Source of the DNA: Bacillus sp. THAF10
Lineage (GTDB): Bacteria > Bacillota > Bacilli > Bacillales > Bacillaceae_I
Assembly: GCF_009363695.1 (NCBI RefSeq)
Contig: NZ_CP045403.1
Span: 1,530,001 to 1,594,000, forward strand
DNA length: 64,000 nt
Direction of reading: 5' to 3'
Part shown: positions 32,970 through 40,895 of the stretch, in pieces
Layout: the number at the start of each line of letters is the position of its first letter
How positions within the stretch are numbered: the stretch's first letter is position 1
The notes under the pieces: model-generated
The model's database searches: none
What the model was told of the DNA's origin: nothing
The model's input: the letters and a program-made list of their open reading frames with translations, nothing else
Made by a program: the position numbers and the translations under genes

Positions 32970-33004
32970 GGCCCCGAATTTATGTGCAATAAGAATTCGG
33001 GGCC
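32970..33004 (+). terminator. Terminator stem of the MFS gene, T run displaced by a MITE
   Basis: GGCCCCGAATT (32970-32980) pairs with AATTCGGGGCC (32994-33004). Only TTC follows before the MITE begins at 33008, so the normal T run is absent. Confidence 0.75.
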
Positions 33005-33007
33005 TTC

Positions 33008-33192
33008 GGCTGTTTTCGTAAACTTTGTTGCTACTGCGTATAGTTAAGCAACACGTGATAGACGTTGCTGTCGTGCTCTTTTCGTGGAGGAAGTTTTAAA
33101 TATAATAGCAACTTTTCTGCGAATAATGACTGGAAAAAGTCTTAAAGCCGACTTTTTCCTAGTTTATAGCAACAATGTTTTAGAAAAGAGCT
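33008..33192 (+). mobile_element. MITE-like element, copy B (complete)
   Basis: It starts GGCTGTTTTCGTAAACTTTG and ends TTTTAGAAAAGAGCT. The internal stem GGAAAAAGTC/GACTTTTTCC is perfect here. No target duplication remains (gggccttc before, atataaaa after). Its last two bases belong to the stop codon of the convergent TauE-family gene. Confidence 0.82.
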
Positions 33193-33928
33193 ATATAAAA
33201 AGCTTGTAAGCTAGGTAAAAAATAAGGTAAATAGAAAAGGCACTTAAGATGTGCTTCCAGGGCAAAAAAGTAAGCTTATCAGCAACCCTAATGGCAGCCT
33301 GTGCCCCAAGCACGGAGCCAATCCCTAAAGATACCCCCACGCGCCAGTCAAAATGCCCTAAGGATAAATAGACCATAAAGGAAACGATGCAGCTTGAAAA
33401 GGTTTGAAGTCTAGTAAGGCCGATACTTGTAAGAAAGGAGAAGCCCGCATTCATAAAACTATGCATAAGTAACGTTGCTTGACCTGGTCCAAAAAGTCCA
33501 TCGTAGGAACCAATCCCGATATAAGCAGGTAAAAAAAGTTTTTCATTCCCAGGTTGCGTCTGTTTGTTCCTTCTTCCTTTTAGGATGTTTAAGGTTGTCG
33601 CGAAGATAAGTAAACAAAAAGCGATAAATAATAGAATTTCCTCTTTTAACAGAGATGCAATGGTAGCCCCTATGATTCCCCCGACCATCGTAAATGGAAT
33701 AACCTTCAAGCCTATTTTTAAATTTACTTCTCCTTTTTTCCATATGGCGAAAAAACTAGAAAACGAACTAAACGTATTGGAAAATTTATTTGCAGCAATA
33801 GCAGTATGAATGGGTAAACCTAACAACAGCATGGCTGGAAGATTGATTAAACCTCCTCCACCTCCTAAAGTACCGACGAATGTGGCAACAAACCCTATCA
33901 ACGACAGCAGCATGTATGTACTTTCCAT
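33191..33928 (-). CDS. TauE/SafE family membrane transporter
   Basis: A 245-residue protein with seven to eight membrane helices. It starts with the family's GTLGGGGGLINLPAMLLLGLP and has the second half-repeat around GSYDGLFGPGQATLL. Members export sulfite, sulfoacetate or related organosulfur anions; the substrate here is unknown. The ribosome site (AGAGGGTG) precedes the ATG properly. The TAG stop is made partly of MITE sequence, so a few C-terminal residues may be missing or changed. It is divergent from ccpC, whose product may share the regulatory region. Confidence 0.85.
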   Translation of the reverse strand: MESTYMLLSLIGFVATFVGTLGGGGGLINLPAMLLLGLPIHTAIAANKFSNTFSSFSSFFAIWKKGEVNLKIGLKVIPFTMVGGIIGATIASLLKEEILLFIAFCLLIFATTLNILKGRRNKQTQPGNEKLFLPAYIGIGSYDGLFGPGQATLLMHSFMNAGFSFLTSIGLTRLQTFSSCIVSFMVYLSLGHFDWRVGVSLGIGSVLGAQAAIRVADKLTFLPWKHILSAFSIYLIFYLAYKLFI

Positions 33929-34034
33929 TATCTAGCACCCTCTTTCTGCTTTTAGTGTATTCCTTTTATAGTCATAATGAAATTAGGTAATAATTAAGAT
34001 ATAATATAAGAAAAACTTATGATGAGGGTTGACA

Positions 34035-34904
34035 ATGAGTACTTCGGAATTTCATATTTTGTCGATATTAGCAAAAGAGAAAAATATGCGCAAAGCAGCT
34101 GAGAGGTTATTTGTCTCACAGCCAGCACTTTCACAAAGGCTACAATCCATTGAAAAAGGATGGAACACGAAAATTTTTATTCGTACTCAAAAAGGGTTGC
34201 TTATCACCCCGGCAGGAGAAAAAATCGTGGAGTTTGCCCAAGAGGTTCTTGGAAAAGAGGAGAAAGTAAAAGAAGCGATTACCTCCTTAGAAAACGAGGT
34301 ATATGGTACGTTGAAAATTGCCGTTGCCACTATCATAGGACAGTACTGGCTCCCAAAAGTGCTGAAAAGATATATTCAGGAATATCCAAATGCGAAAGTG
34401 TCTCTTGTTACCGGTTGGAGCAGCGATATTGTCAAAAGTTTGTATGAGGATGAGGTTCATTTAGGTATCATTAGAGGGAATCCCGAGTGGAAGGGCGTAA
34501 AACAACATTTATTGACAGACAAGCTGTATCTAGTGGATACAGAAATTGATGACATTGCCGCACTTGAGCATACGGAACGACCATTTATTCAATTTAAAAG
34601 TGATTCTACCTATTACCAAGAAATACAGGTATGGTGGCATAAGAAATTTCAGACTCCACCAAAACGAACCATTGTAGTAGACCAAATTGAAACATGTAAA
34701 CAGATGGCATTAAACGGTATCGGCTATGCTATTCTTCCTTCCATTACAATCAAGGATGACTATGATAAAATTAAAAAAATTCCACTAGAAGAAGATGATC
34801 TTTCTAACTTACATCGTGATACGTGGCTAATTGGTTATGAATCATCCTTTAGGCTAAAGCAGGTAGAGGCATTTATGGAAATTGTCTCTGCGTATCAAAA
34901 ATAA
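34035..34904 (+). CDS. ccpC: LysR-type regulator CcpC
   Basis: A 289-residue LysR regulator: helix-turn-helix in 1-60 (MRKAAERLFVSQPALSQRLQSIE) and a substrate-binding domain from about 90. CcpC represses citrate synthase and aconitase genes in response to citrate; that is knowledge from B. subtilis, where ccpC also follows darB. The ATG at 34035 is six bases after GAGGG. The flavodoxin genes that follow ccpC in B. subtilis are absent; a DUF368 gene takes their place. Confidence 0.87.
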   Translation: MSTSEFHILSILAKEKNMRKAAERLFVSQPALSQRLQSIEKGWNTKIFIRTQKGLLITPAGEKIVEFAQEVLGKEEKVKEAITSLENEVYGTLKIAVATIIGQYWLPKVLKRYIQEYPNAKVSLVTGWSSDIVKSLYEDEVHLGIIRGNPEWKGVKQHLLTDKLYLVDTEIDDIAALEHTERPFIQFKSDSTYYQEIQVWWHKKFQTPPKRTIVVDQIETCKQMALNGIGYAILPSITIKDDYDKIKKIPLEEDDLSNLHRDTWLIGYESSFRLKQVEAFMEIVSAYQK

Positions 34905-35007
34905 ACTTCGTGGTTGATAAAAAAGATTTCATTGGATTAACAGAAGAAGTAGTAGTATGATAGTATCTTGAGAAACTAGACTAAAGATTAAGGTGGAAAA
35001 AGAACGT

Positions 35008-35847
35008 ATGGAATGGAAAAACATTTATCGAGGCATTTTGATGGGAATATGCGATGTGGTTCCTGGTGTAAGTGGGGGAACGATTGCATTCATTTTAGGA
35101 ATATATGACCGTTTAATCGAATCAATTAGTGGCTTTTTCAGTAGAGATTGGGCAAAACATTTAAAATTTCTTCTACCTCTGGGAATTGGAATAGGGGTTG
35201 CCTTAGTAAGCTTTAGTCATGTATTAGACTTTTTATTAGAGTCGTATCCACAGCAAACACATTTCTTATTTTTAGGCTTGATTGTCGGAGTTTTACCATT
35301 ATTGGCTAAAGAATCTAATATGCTTGAAACCTTCAGGGCTCAGCATTACATAGCATTAATTATCCCGCTTCTTCTTGTCGGATCAATGGCATTTTTACAG
35401 GAATCAAGTAGGCCAGACATTGAAACATTAACGGTGGGCTCTGCAATTACACTCTTTTTTGCTGGCTGGCTTGCAAGCATGAGCATGCTTCTCCCTGGAA
35501 TCAGTGGAAGCATGGTGCTGTTAATCTTAGGTTATTATCATACAGCGATTGGAGCTGTTCAAGCATTCAATTTCCCTGTTATTTTCGTTATTGGAGCAGG
35601 AGTAGCAGTTGGTTTTATTGTCTCAAGCAAATTGATCAAAATTATTTTAAATAAATATCCAAAAATGACTTTTGCAGCCATCATCGGACTTGTGATGGGC
35701 TCAACAGCGGTAGTATATAAAGGCTTTACAAATAGCATGCTTGGAAATGTTGTATGCATTCTCGCATTTATCGCAGGCGTAATCATCGTCCAGTTTATTG
35801 CTAGAACCAACAATAAGCTTGTTAAAAAACAGGAAGAATCAAGTTGA
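35008..35847 (+). CDS. DUF368 membrane protein
   Basis: A 279-residue protein with eight or so hydrophobic helices. It begins with the DUF368 signature RGILMGICDVVPGVSGGTIAFILGIYDRLI broken here into its two parts (DVVPGVSGGT and ILGIYDRLI), and the second-half repeat LLPGISGSMVLLILGYY is also clear. DUF368 proteins have been linked to C55 undecaprenyl-phosphate recycling (the PopT/UptA discussion), so lipid-carrier flipping is a candidate role. The ATG at 35008 is preferred to a GTG at 34993. A terminator and then a MITE follow. Confidence 0.85.
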   Translation: MEWKNIYRGILMGICDVVPGVSGGTIAFILGIYDRLIESISGFFSRDWAKHLKFLLPLGIGIGVALVSFSHVLDFLLESYPQQTHFLFLGLIVGVLPLLAKESNMLETFRAQHYIALIIPLLLVGSMAFLQESSRPDIETLTVGSAITLFFAGWLASMSMLLPGISGSMVLLILGYYHTAIGAVQAFNFPVIFVIGAGVAVGFIVSSKLIKIILNKYPKMTFAAIIGLVMGSTAVVYKGFTNSMLGNVVCILAFIAGVIIVQFIARTNNKLVKKQEESS

Positions 35848-35871
35848 GGAGAGGGAAACCTCTCTTTTTTT
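35848..35871 (+). terminator. Terminator of the DUF368 gene
   Basis: GAGAGG-GAAA-CCTCTC followed by seven T residues. The T run is part of the duplicated target of the next MITE. Confidence 0.85.
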
Positions 35872-35873
35872 AT

Positions 35874-36041
35874 GGTTTTATTACTGCGTATGGATAAAAC
35901 ACCCTTAATCAACATTGCTGTTGTGCTCTTTTCGTGAAGGAAGACTTAAACATGTGGCAATTTTTTATGGCATCAAGATGGGAAAAAGTCTTAAAGCTGA
36001 CTCTTTCTAGGTTAAAAGCAACTATCTTTTAGAAAAGCGCT
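35874..36041 (+). mobile_element. MITE-like element, copy C (left end shortened, exact 8-bp target duplication)
   Basis: From GGTTTTATTACTGCG to CTTTTAGAAAAGCGCT. About 15-20 bases of the left terminal repeat are missing, but the body matches the family. The 8-mer ttttttat lies at 35866-35873 and again at 36042-36049. The left copy is the T run of the DUF368 terminator, so the element inserted into it. With its flanks it fills the gap to dapH. Confidence 0.8.
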
Positions 36042-36087
36042 TTTTTTATAGTCATAAAATAAGAATGGTGGTTGGGAATATTTTTAC

Positions 36088-36116
36088 TTGTCACAATTTT
36101 TGTTGTTTGATAGAGT
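36088..36116 (+). promoter_or_regulatory. Sigma-A promoter for dapH-dapL
   Basis: TTGTCA (36088-36093), 17 bases, TAGAGT (36111-36116). Confidence 0.55.
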
Positions 36117-36155
36117 AAAGGAATAAAGACATTTAGGCTTAGGAGGACATACATA

Positions 36156-36866
36156 ATGAAAATGATGGATGCAAATGAAATTATTTCTTTCATTCAAAAT
36201 AGCACAAAATCAACACCTGTAAAGGTTTATGTTAAAGGAGAGCTAGAAGGAATCAACTTTGGAGCTTCCTCAAAAACATTTTTCAACGGTAACAGTGGAG
36301 TTGTTTTTGGAGAATGGGCTGAAATAGAAACGGCACTAAAGACTAATGAAGAGAAAATAGAGGATTTTGTCGTAGAAAACGACCGTCGCAACTCTGCCAT
36401 TCCTTTATTAGACATGAAAGGTGTTAAAGCGCGTATTGAGCCTGGTGCCATCATTCGTGATCAAGTAGAAATTGGGGACAATGCTGTTATTATGATGGGG
36501 GCATCCATCAATATTGGTGCAGTCGTAGGGGAAGGTACCATGATTGATATGAACGTAGTCCTTGGCGGAAGAGCTACTGTTGGGAAAAACTGTCATATCG
36601 GAGCAGGTACTGTATTGGCAGGAGTAATTGAGCCGCCATCAGCTAAACCGGTTGTCATTGAAGATGATGTTGTTATTGGAGCAAATGCTGTTGTCCTTGA
36701 AGGGGTAACAGTTGGTAAGGGTGCAGTTGTTGCAGCAGGTGCAATCGTCATTGATGATGTTGCTCCATATACCGTTGTTGCAGGTACACCAGCAAGAAAA
36801 ATTAAAGACATTGACGAAAAGACAAAATCAAAGACGGAAATTAAACAAGAGCTTCGTCAGTTATAA
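36156..36866 (+). CDS. dapH: Tetrahydrodipicolinate N-acetyltransferase
   Basis: A 236-residue enzyme. It acetylates 2,3,4,5-tetrahydrodipicolinate in the acetylated branch of diaminopimelate/lysine synthesis. The N-terminal 90 residues (Dap[21 protein letters not shown]) precede left-handed beta-helix hexapeptide repeats (about 90-205; [19 protein letters not shown] onwards). The family length is matched exactly. The ribosome site AGGAGGACAT is strong. dapL follows within the operon, behind a small terminator-like hairpin. The product feeds both lysine and cell-wall cross-links. Confidence 0.93.
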   Translation: MKMMDANEIISFIQNSTKSTPVKVYVKGELEGINFGASSKTFFNGNSGVVFGEWAEIETALKTNEEKIEDFVVENDRRNSAIPLLDMKGVKARIEPGAIIRDQVEIGDNAVIMMGASINIGAVVGEGTMIDMNVVLGGRATVGKNCHIGAGTVLAGVIEPPSAKPVVIEDDVVIGANAVVLEGVTVGKGAVVAAGAIVIDDVAPYTVVAGTPARKIKDIDEKTKSKTEIKQELRQL

Positions 36867-36874
36867 TAAGGAAA

Positions 36875-36905
36875 AAAGGCGTGGGAATTCTTCCACGTCT
36901 TTTTA
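36875..36905 (+). terminator. Hairpin between dapH and dapL
   Basis: Stem AGGCGTGG/CCACGTCT with TTTTT. It lies inside the operon and would lower dapL expression relative to dapH. Confidence 0.65.
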
Positions 36906-36934
36906 TTAAGATTGATAAGAAAGAAGGGTTGACT

Positions 36935-38065
36935 GTGTCTAATGTAAATAATCCCTTTGTGCAAGTAAGAAGGGAGCTTCACCAAATCCCTGAAAAGGGC
37001 TTTCACGAAACCAAAACGCAAGGGTACTTGCTACGCTATATACAAGGTCTCTCCCAAGATAATTTAGAGGTGAAGACATGGAAAACAGGCATTTTTGTTA
37101 AAGTAAACGGAACAAATCCAAGCGCTACTATTGGTTATCGTGCTGATATGGATGGATTGCCGATAACAGAAGAAACAGATTATACTTTTCGGTCTATGCA
37201 TGAGGGAATGATGCATGCGTGTGGACATGATATGCACATGAGTATTGCTCTTGGCATTCTCACGCATTTTGCACACCATCCTCCTAAAGATAACTTGTTA
37301 TTCATGTTCCAGCCAGCAGAAGAAGGGCCAGGAGGGGCAGAAGAAATGATTAAGACAGACATTTTTTCTGCTTGGAAGCCGGATATGATTGTTGCTTTGC
37401 ACATTGCACCAGAATATCCAGTTGGCACAATAGCCACAAAACCAGGATTGCTTTTTGCGAACACTTCTGAATTGTATATTGATCTTCAAGGTCGAGGAGG
37501 GCATGCAGCATACCCTCATCAAACAATAGATATGGTTGTAGCAGCTTGCTCATTAGTCACCCAACTACAAACCGTTGTAGCTAGAAATGTTGATCCCTTA
37601 GATAGTGCGGTCATTACCATCGGAAAAATAACAGGCGGTACCGTGCAAAATATCATTGCAGAAAAAGCAAGGCTTGAAGGAACGATAAGAACACTGTCTG
37701 TAGAGAGTATGAAAAAGGTAAAAGAACGAATCGAAGCACTTGTTCAAGGTGTGGAGGTTGGCTACAACTGTAAAACAGAAATTGATTATGGAAGCATGTA
37801 TCATCAGGTAGATAATGATGTTGCTCTTACCGAGGAGTTTATGCGCTTTGTGGAGGATAATACAAATGTGAAGATGATACTTTGTAAAGAAGCCATGACG
37901 GGTGAGGATTATGGCTATATGATTGAGAATATCCCCGGGTTCATGTTTTGGTTAGGAGCGGAATCACCTTACGGGCTACATCATGCCAAACTTGATCCAA
38001 ATGAGGATGCTATTGGTGTGGCCATTAATACCATGATTTCATACTTAAATTTTAAAGCAAACTAG
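36935..38065 (+). CDS. dapL: N-acetyldiaminopimelate deacetylase
   Basis: A 376-residue M20-family metallohydrolase removing the acetyl group from N-acetyl-L,L-diaminopimelate. Metal-site motifs: [18 protein letters not shown] and the downstream [12 protein letters not shown], with a dimerisation domain in the middle ([17 protein letters not shown]). The GTG at 36935 is used: AGAAGGG ends six bases before it. A TTG two codons earlier overlaps that site. The length equals that of B. subtilis DapL (about 374). It forms an operon with dapH; ykuS follows 69 bases later. Confidence 0.92.
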   Translation: MSNVNNPFVQVRRELHQIPEKGFHETKTQGYLLRYIQGLSQDNLEVKTWKTGIFVKVNGTNPSATIGYRADMDGLPITEETDYTFRSMHEGMMHACGHDMHMSIALGILTHFAHHPPKDNLLFMFQPAEEGPGGAEEMIKTDIFSAWKPDMIVALHIAPEYPVGTIATKPGLLFANTSELYIDLQGRGGHAAYPHQTIDMVVAACSLVTQLQTVVARNVDPLDSAVITIGKITGGTVQNIIAEKARLEGTIRTLSVESMKKVKERIEALVQGVEVGYNCKTEIDYGSMYHQVDNDVALTEEFMRFVEDNTNVKMILCKEAMTGEDYGYMIENIPGFMFWLGAESPYGLHHAKLDPNEDAIGVAINTMISYLNFKAN

Positions 38066-38134
38066 GCAATATTACTGCTGCTCGTATAATTTCAATGAAA
38101 CAAGCCAAATTATCGAGGAGGAGGTGGATTAATT

Positions 38135-38380
38135 ATGCCTAAAATCGGTGTAGAACAATCCTTGTCTGATGTGCAACAAGCATTGCAGGCAAAAGGGTAT
38201 GAGGTTGTACCGTTAACAAATGAAAATGATGCAAAGGGCTGCGATTGCTGTATTGTTACAGGAATTGACAACAACTTAATGGGAATTTCTAATAGTGTAA
38301 CGGCTGGCTCGGTTATAGAAGCTAGTGGAATGACCGCAGATCAAATTTGCCAGCAGGTTGAAAGCAGAATTACTCAATAA
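38135..38380 (+). CDS. ykuS: UPF0180 family protein YkuS
   Basis: An 81-residue protein matching the UPF0180 family: [21 protein letters not shown], then a conserved cysteine region [15 protein letters not shown]. Function is unknown. The position between dapL and the convergent ykuT matches B. subtilis. The ribosome site GAGGAGGAGG is very strong. Confidence 0.88.
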   Translation: MPKIGVEQSLSDVQQALQAKGYEVVPLTNENDAKGCDCCIVTGIDNNLMGISNSVTAGSVIEASGMTADQICQQVESRITQ

Positions 38381-38405
38381 AAAAAGAGCCCAGGGCTCTT
38401 TTTTT
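38381..38405. terminator. Bidirectional terminator between ykuS and ykuT
   Basis: AAAAAGAGCCC and GGGCTCTTTTT form a compact stem with A and T runs on opposite sides. Confidence 0.88.
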
Positions 38406-39240
38406 ATTTCTTTTCAATATATACTTGATGAGGGAAAGGAATTTCAATTCCATTGGAATCGAGTGCTTCTTTAATAGCTTTTCGTAGCTTCCTTTCTACT
38501 CCCCATTGCTCCATATTTGCTGTTCTAGCAATGACCCGCAGTACAACATCAGAGCTTCCAAGGCTTTGCACTCCCACTACATTTGGACCCTCTAGAATTG
38601 CTTCTTCCTCAAGCGCAATTTGGTCACATACAGATTGAATCACTGCCACAGCCTCGTCAATATTATCATCATAGGAAATACCAATATCCACAAGTGCACG
38701 CATATTCCCACGAGAATGGTTGGTTAAATTAGTAATTTCACGATTAGGAATATAATGAAGGGAACCATCGAAATCCCTAACTTTAGTCGTTCTAAGACCT
38801 ACTTCCTCAACAATTCCAGAAAAACCTGCCGTTGTTACATAATCGTCCACATCGACTTGCTTTTCTAATAGAAGGAAAAAGCCAGTTACAACATCACTAA
38901 CGATGCCTTGAGCACCAAATCCGATGGCAAGACCAACGATCCCCGCTCCTGCCAGAATTGCCGTCGTATCGAGTTCAAATACGTTTTCAAGCACCATAAT
39001 GACGAGAAAGAAAATTAATACATATGTAAAAATGTTCGTTGTTAATTTCTCTAAAGTTTTCGCTCTTCCTTGTGAAAGACCTTGTCGCTGTGTTGACTTT
39101 TCAAAGATCCTGCTAATAATTTTTGTTCCTACTGCTCTGACGATGGCATATGCAAGGAGGATAACAAGAAGTTTAATTGCGATAATCCCTAAACTCGTCA
39201 AGATTGCCATAAAATCAATATCAGTTAAGTCAATTCCCAT
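38404..39240 (-). CDS. ykuT: Small mechanosensitive channel (MscS family)
   Basis: A 278-residue channel: three membrane helices in the first 120 residues. The glycine/alanine-rich pore helix region AILAGAGIVGLAIGFGAQGIVSD is split across 97-119. A cytoplasmic beta domain follows (KQVDVDDYVTTAGFSGIVEEVGLRTTKVRDFDG) and a cage domain to the C-terminus. It opens on hypo-osmotic shock to release solutes. The start has AAAGGAG. Orthologue of B. subtilis YkuT by sequence and place. Confidence 0.9.
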   Translation of the reverse strand: MGIDLTDIDFMAILTSLGIIAIKLLVILLAYAIVRAVGTKIISRIFEKSTQRQGLSQGRAKTLEKLTTNIFTYVLIFFLVIMVLENVFELDTTAILAGAGIVGLAIGFGAQGIVSDVVTGFFLLLEKQVDVDDYVTTAGFSGIVEEVGLRTTKVRDFDGSLHYIPNREITNLTNHSRGNMRALVDIGISYDDNIDEAVAVIQSVCDQIALEEEAILEGPNVVGVQSLGSSDVVLRVIARTANMEQWGVERKLRKAIKEALDSNGIEIPFPHQVYIEKK

Positions 39241-39486
39241 TTTGATTCTCCTTTATATTTGTCATACCTATTTAGGCATTATAAAGTATTTTATTGTGAA
39301 ATCCAAATAATTGGGGAAAGTGCTTATTTTTAAAGCGAAACATTTTGTTCTCCTAAAAAAGAATGATAGTATAGAAAGCGAGAAAAATTCCCAAAGGGAT
39401 GAACTTCTTTTTTTCAGGGAATACCAACATAGGGTAATCGGAAGCTATTTTCTATAAAGCTTAATTAAATTAATTATTATTTAATA

Positions 39487-39515
39487 TTGACTAAAAAAAT
39501 CTCAACAGATATAAT
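39487..39515 (+). promoter_or_regulatory. Sigma-A promoter for ykuU
   Basis: TTGACT (39487-39492), exactly 17 bases, TATAAT (39510-39515): a near-consensus promoter with a predicted start about 39522. It lies in the 355-base gap between ykuT and ykuU, which also holds the inverted repeat at 39539. Confidence 0.78.
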
Positions 39516-39538
39516 AGTTGATGTTGAATAGTTTAATA

Positions 39539-39567
39539 AATGAGAATTAACTTGCTAAATTCTCATT
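39539..39567 (+). promoter_or_regulatory. Perfect inverted repeat in the ykuU leader
   Basis: AATGAGAATT (39539-39548) and AATTCTCATT (39558-39567) are exact complements around a 9-base loop. It lies between the promoter and the ribosome site, with no T run. It could be an operator or an mRNA-stabilising hairpin. Confidence 0.5.
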
Positions 39568-39595
39568 TGAAATTACAACTTGGAGGGATTTACAA

Positions 39596-40138
39596 ATGGC
39601 AGAACGCATGGTAGGTAAACAGGCTCCACGTTTTGAAATGGATGCTGTGTTACCAAACAAAGAATTCGGTAAAGTAAGCTTGGAAGAAAACATGAAAAAC
39701 GATAAATGGACAGTACTTTTCTTCTATCCAATGGACTTCACATTTGTATGTCCAACTGAAATTACTGCAATGAGTGACCGTTATGATGAGTTTGAAGACT
39801 TAGATGCAGAAATCATTGGAGTTTCTACAGATACCATCCACACTCACTTAGCATGGATTAACACTGACCGTAAGGAAAATGGTCTTGGTGAATTAAAATA
39901 TCCATTAGCAGCAGATACAAACCACGTTGTATCTCGTGACTATGGCGTTCTAATTGAAGATGAGGGGATTGCGCTTCGTGGTCTTTACATCATCAGCCCA
40001 GAAGGCGAACTACAGTACCAAACTGTATTCCATAACAACATTGGCCGTGATGTAGATGAAACATTGCGTGTACTTCAAGCATTACAAACTGGTGGTCTTT
40101 GCCCAGCGAACTGGAAGCCTGGACAAGCTACTTTATAA
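39596..40138 (+). CDS. ykuU: 2-Cys peroxiredoxin
   Basis: A 180-residue AhpC/Prx1-type peroxidase. The peroxidatic Cys52 lies in FTFVCPTEITA and the resolving Cys169 in GGLCPANWKPG. It reduces hydrogen peroxide, organic peroxides or peroxynitrite, probably using the thioredoxin-like YkuV encoded next. Codon use is more biased towards highly expressed forms than its neighbours, and the promoter is near consensus, both suggesting high expression. The ribosome site is TTGGAGGG. Orthologue of B. subtilis YkuU by position. Confidence 0.92.
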   Translation: MAERMVGKQAPRFEMDAVLPNKEFGKVSLEENMKNDKWTVLFFYPMDFTFVCPTEITAMSDRYDEFEDLDAEIIGVSTDTIHTHLAWINTDRKENGLGELKYPLAADTNHVVSRDYGVLIEDEGIALRGLYIISPEGELQYQTVFHNNIGRDVDETLRVLQALQTGGLCPANWKPGQATL

Positions 40139-40219
40139 TTGATTTGATGAAGAAATAAGGTCTAACGTATTGCGTTAGGCCTTTTCTGACCAAATAGATA
40201 AAAAAGGAGGGATAGGAGC

Positions 40220-40669
40220 ATGAAATTACGCTCCCCAATGCCAGAATTAACTGGTGCAACAGAATGGTTAAACGGACAAGTGTCGAAGGAAGAGCTGATT
40301 GGAGAAAAACCAACACTTATCCATTTTTGGTCTGTAAGCTGTCATCTATGTAAGGAAGCGATGCCTCAGGTTAATGAATTCCGTGATAATTATAAGGATA
40401 AGTTAAATGTTATTGCCGTTCATATGCCACGATCTGAGGATGATCTTAATATAGAAGCAATTAAAAAAACCGCAAGTGAGCATGATATAACGCAGCCAAT
40501 CTTTGTTGACAGTGAACATAAGCTGACGGATGCTTTTGAAAATCAATATGTTCCCGCCTATTATGTATTTGATGCAGAAGGCAATCTACGCCATTTCCAA
40601 GCTGGAGGAAGTGGCATGAAAATGCTTGAAAAGCGTGTCAATCGTGTGCTTGGGGAATCAGACAAATAA
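40220..40669 (+). CDS. ykuV: Thiol-disulfide oxidoreductase YkuV
   Basis: A 149-residue thioredoxin-fold protein with the active site CHLC in HFWSVSCHLCKEAMP (about 50-53) and the cis-proline segment YVPAYYVFD. There is no signal peptide, so it is cytosolic. The B. subtilis counterpart is a thiol-disulfide oxidoreductase; it likely serves the adjacent peroxiredoxin. The ribosome site is AAAGGAGGG. A weak hairpin lies between ykuU and ykuV, so both may share one transcript. A strong terminator follows. Confidence 0.9.
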   Translation: MKLRSPMPELTGATEWLNGQVSKEELIGEKPTLIHFWSVSCHLCKEAMPQVNEFRDNYKDKLNVIAVHMPRSEDDLNIEAIKKTASEHDITQPIFVDSEHKLTDAFENQYVPAYYVFDAEGNLRHFQAGGSGMKMLEKRVNRVLGESDK

Positions 40670-40675
40670 TCCTTC

Positions 40676-40708
40676 AAAAAATTGCCCTTACTCTGGGCAA
40701 TTTTTTTT
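40676..40708 (+). terminator. Terminator of ykuU-ykuV
   Basis: Stem AAAATTGCCC/GGGCAATTTT with eight T residues. Confidence 0.9.
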
Positions 40709-40895
40709 ATCTCCTTCTAAAGTCGTAGAGAAAATCCAACCTCACTTCCATTTCAAATGGATCATTTTAAGATTAGAATAAAAGTAGAAATAATTTAAAT
40801 TTTTCCAAAAAAGACTGGATAAATATTTCGAAACTCGATATATTAGATACTATCTTATATTTTCCAGCATGAGTAAACAAAGGGAGGGAATACAT

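Noticed and set aside
33131..33165. The MITE's internal stem as a rho-independent terminator
   Set aside because: It is A/T-rich and is followed by CTAGTTT or CTAGGTT-type sequence, not a T run.
35950..36032. Short frames in the MITE starting ATGTGGCA with a GGAGG-like sequence before
   Set aside because: The peptides differ in frame and length between copies (stop after nine codons in copies A and D, longer in others), so no conserved product.
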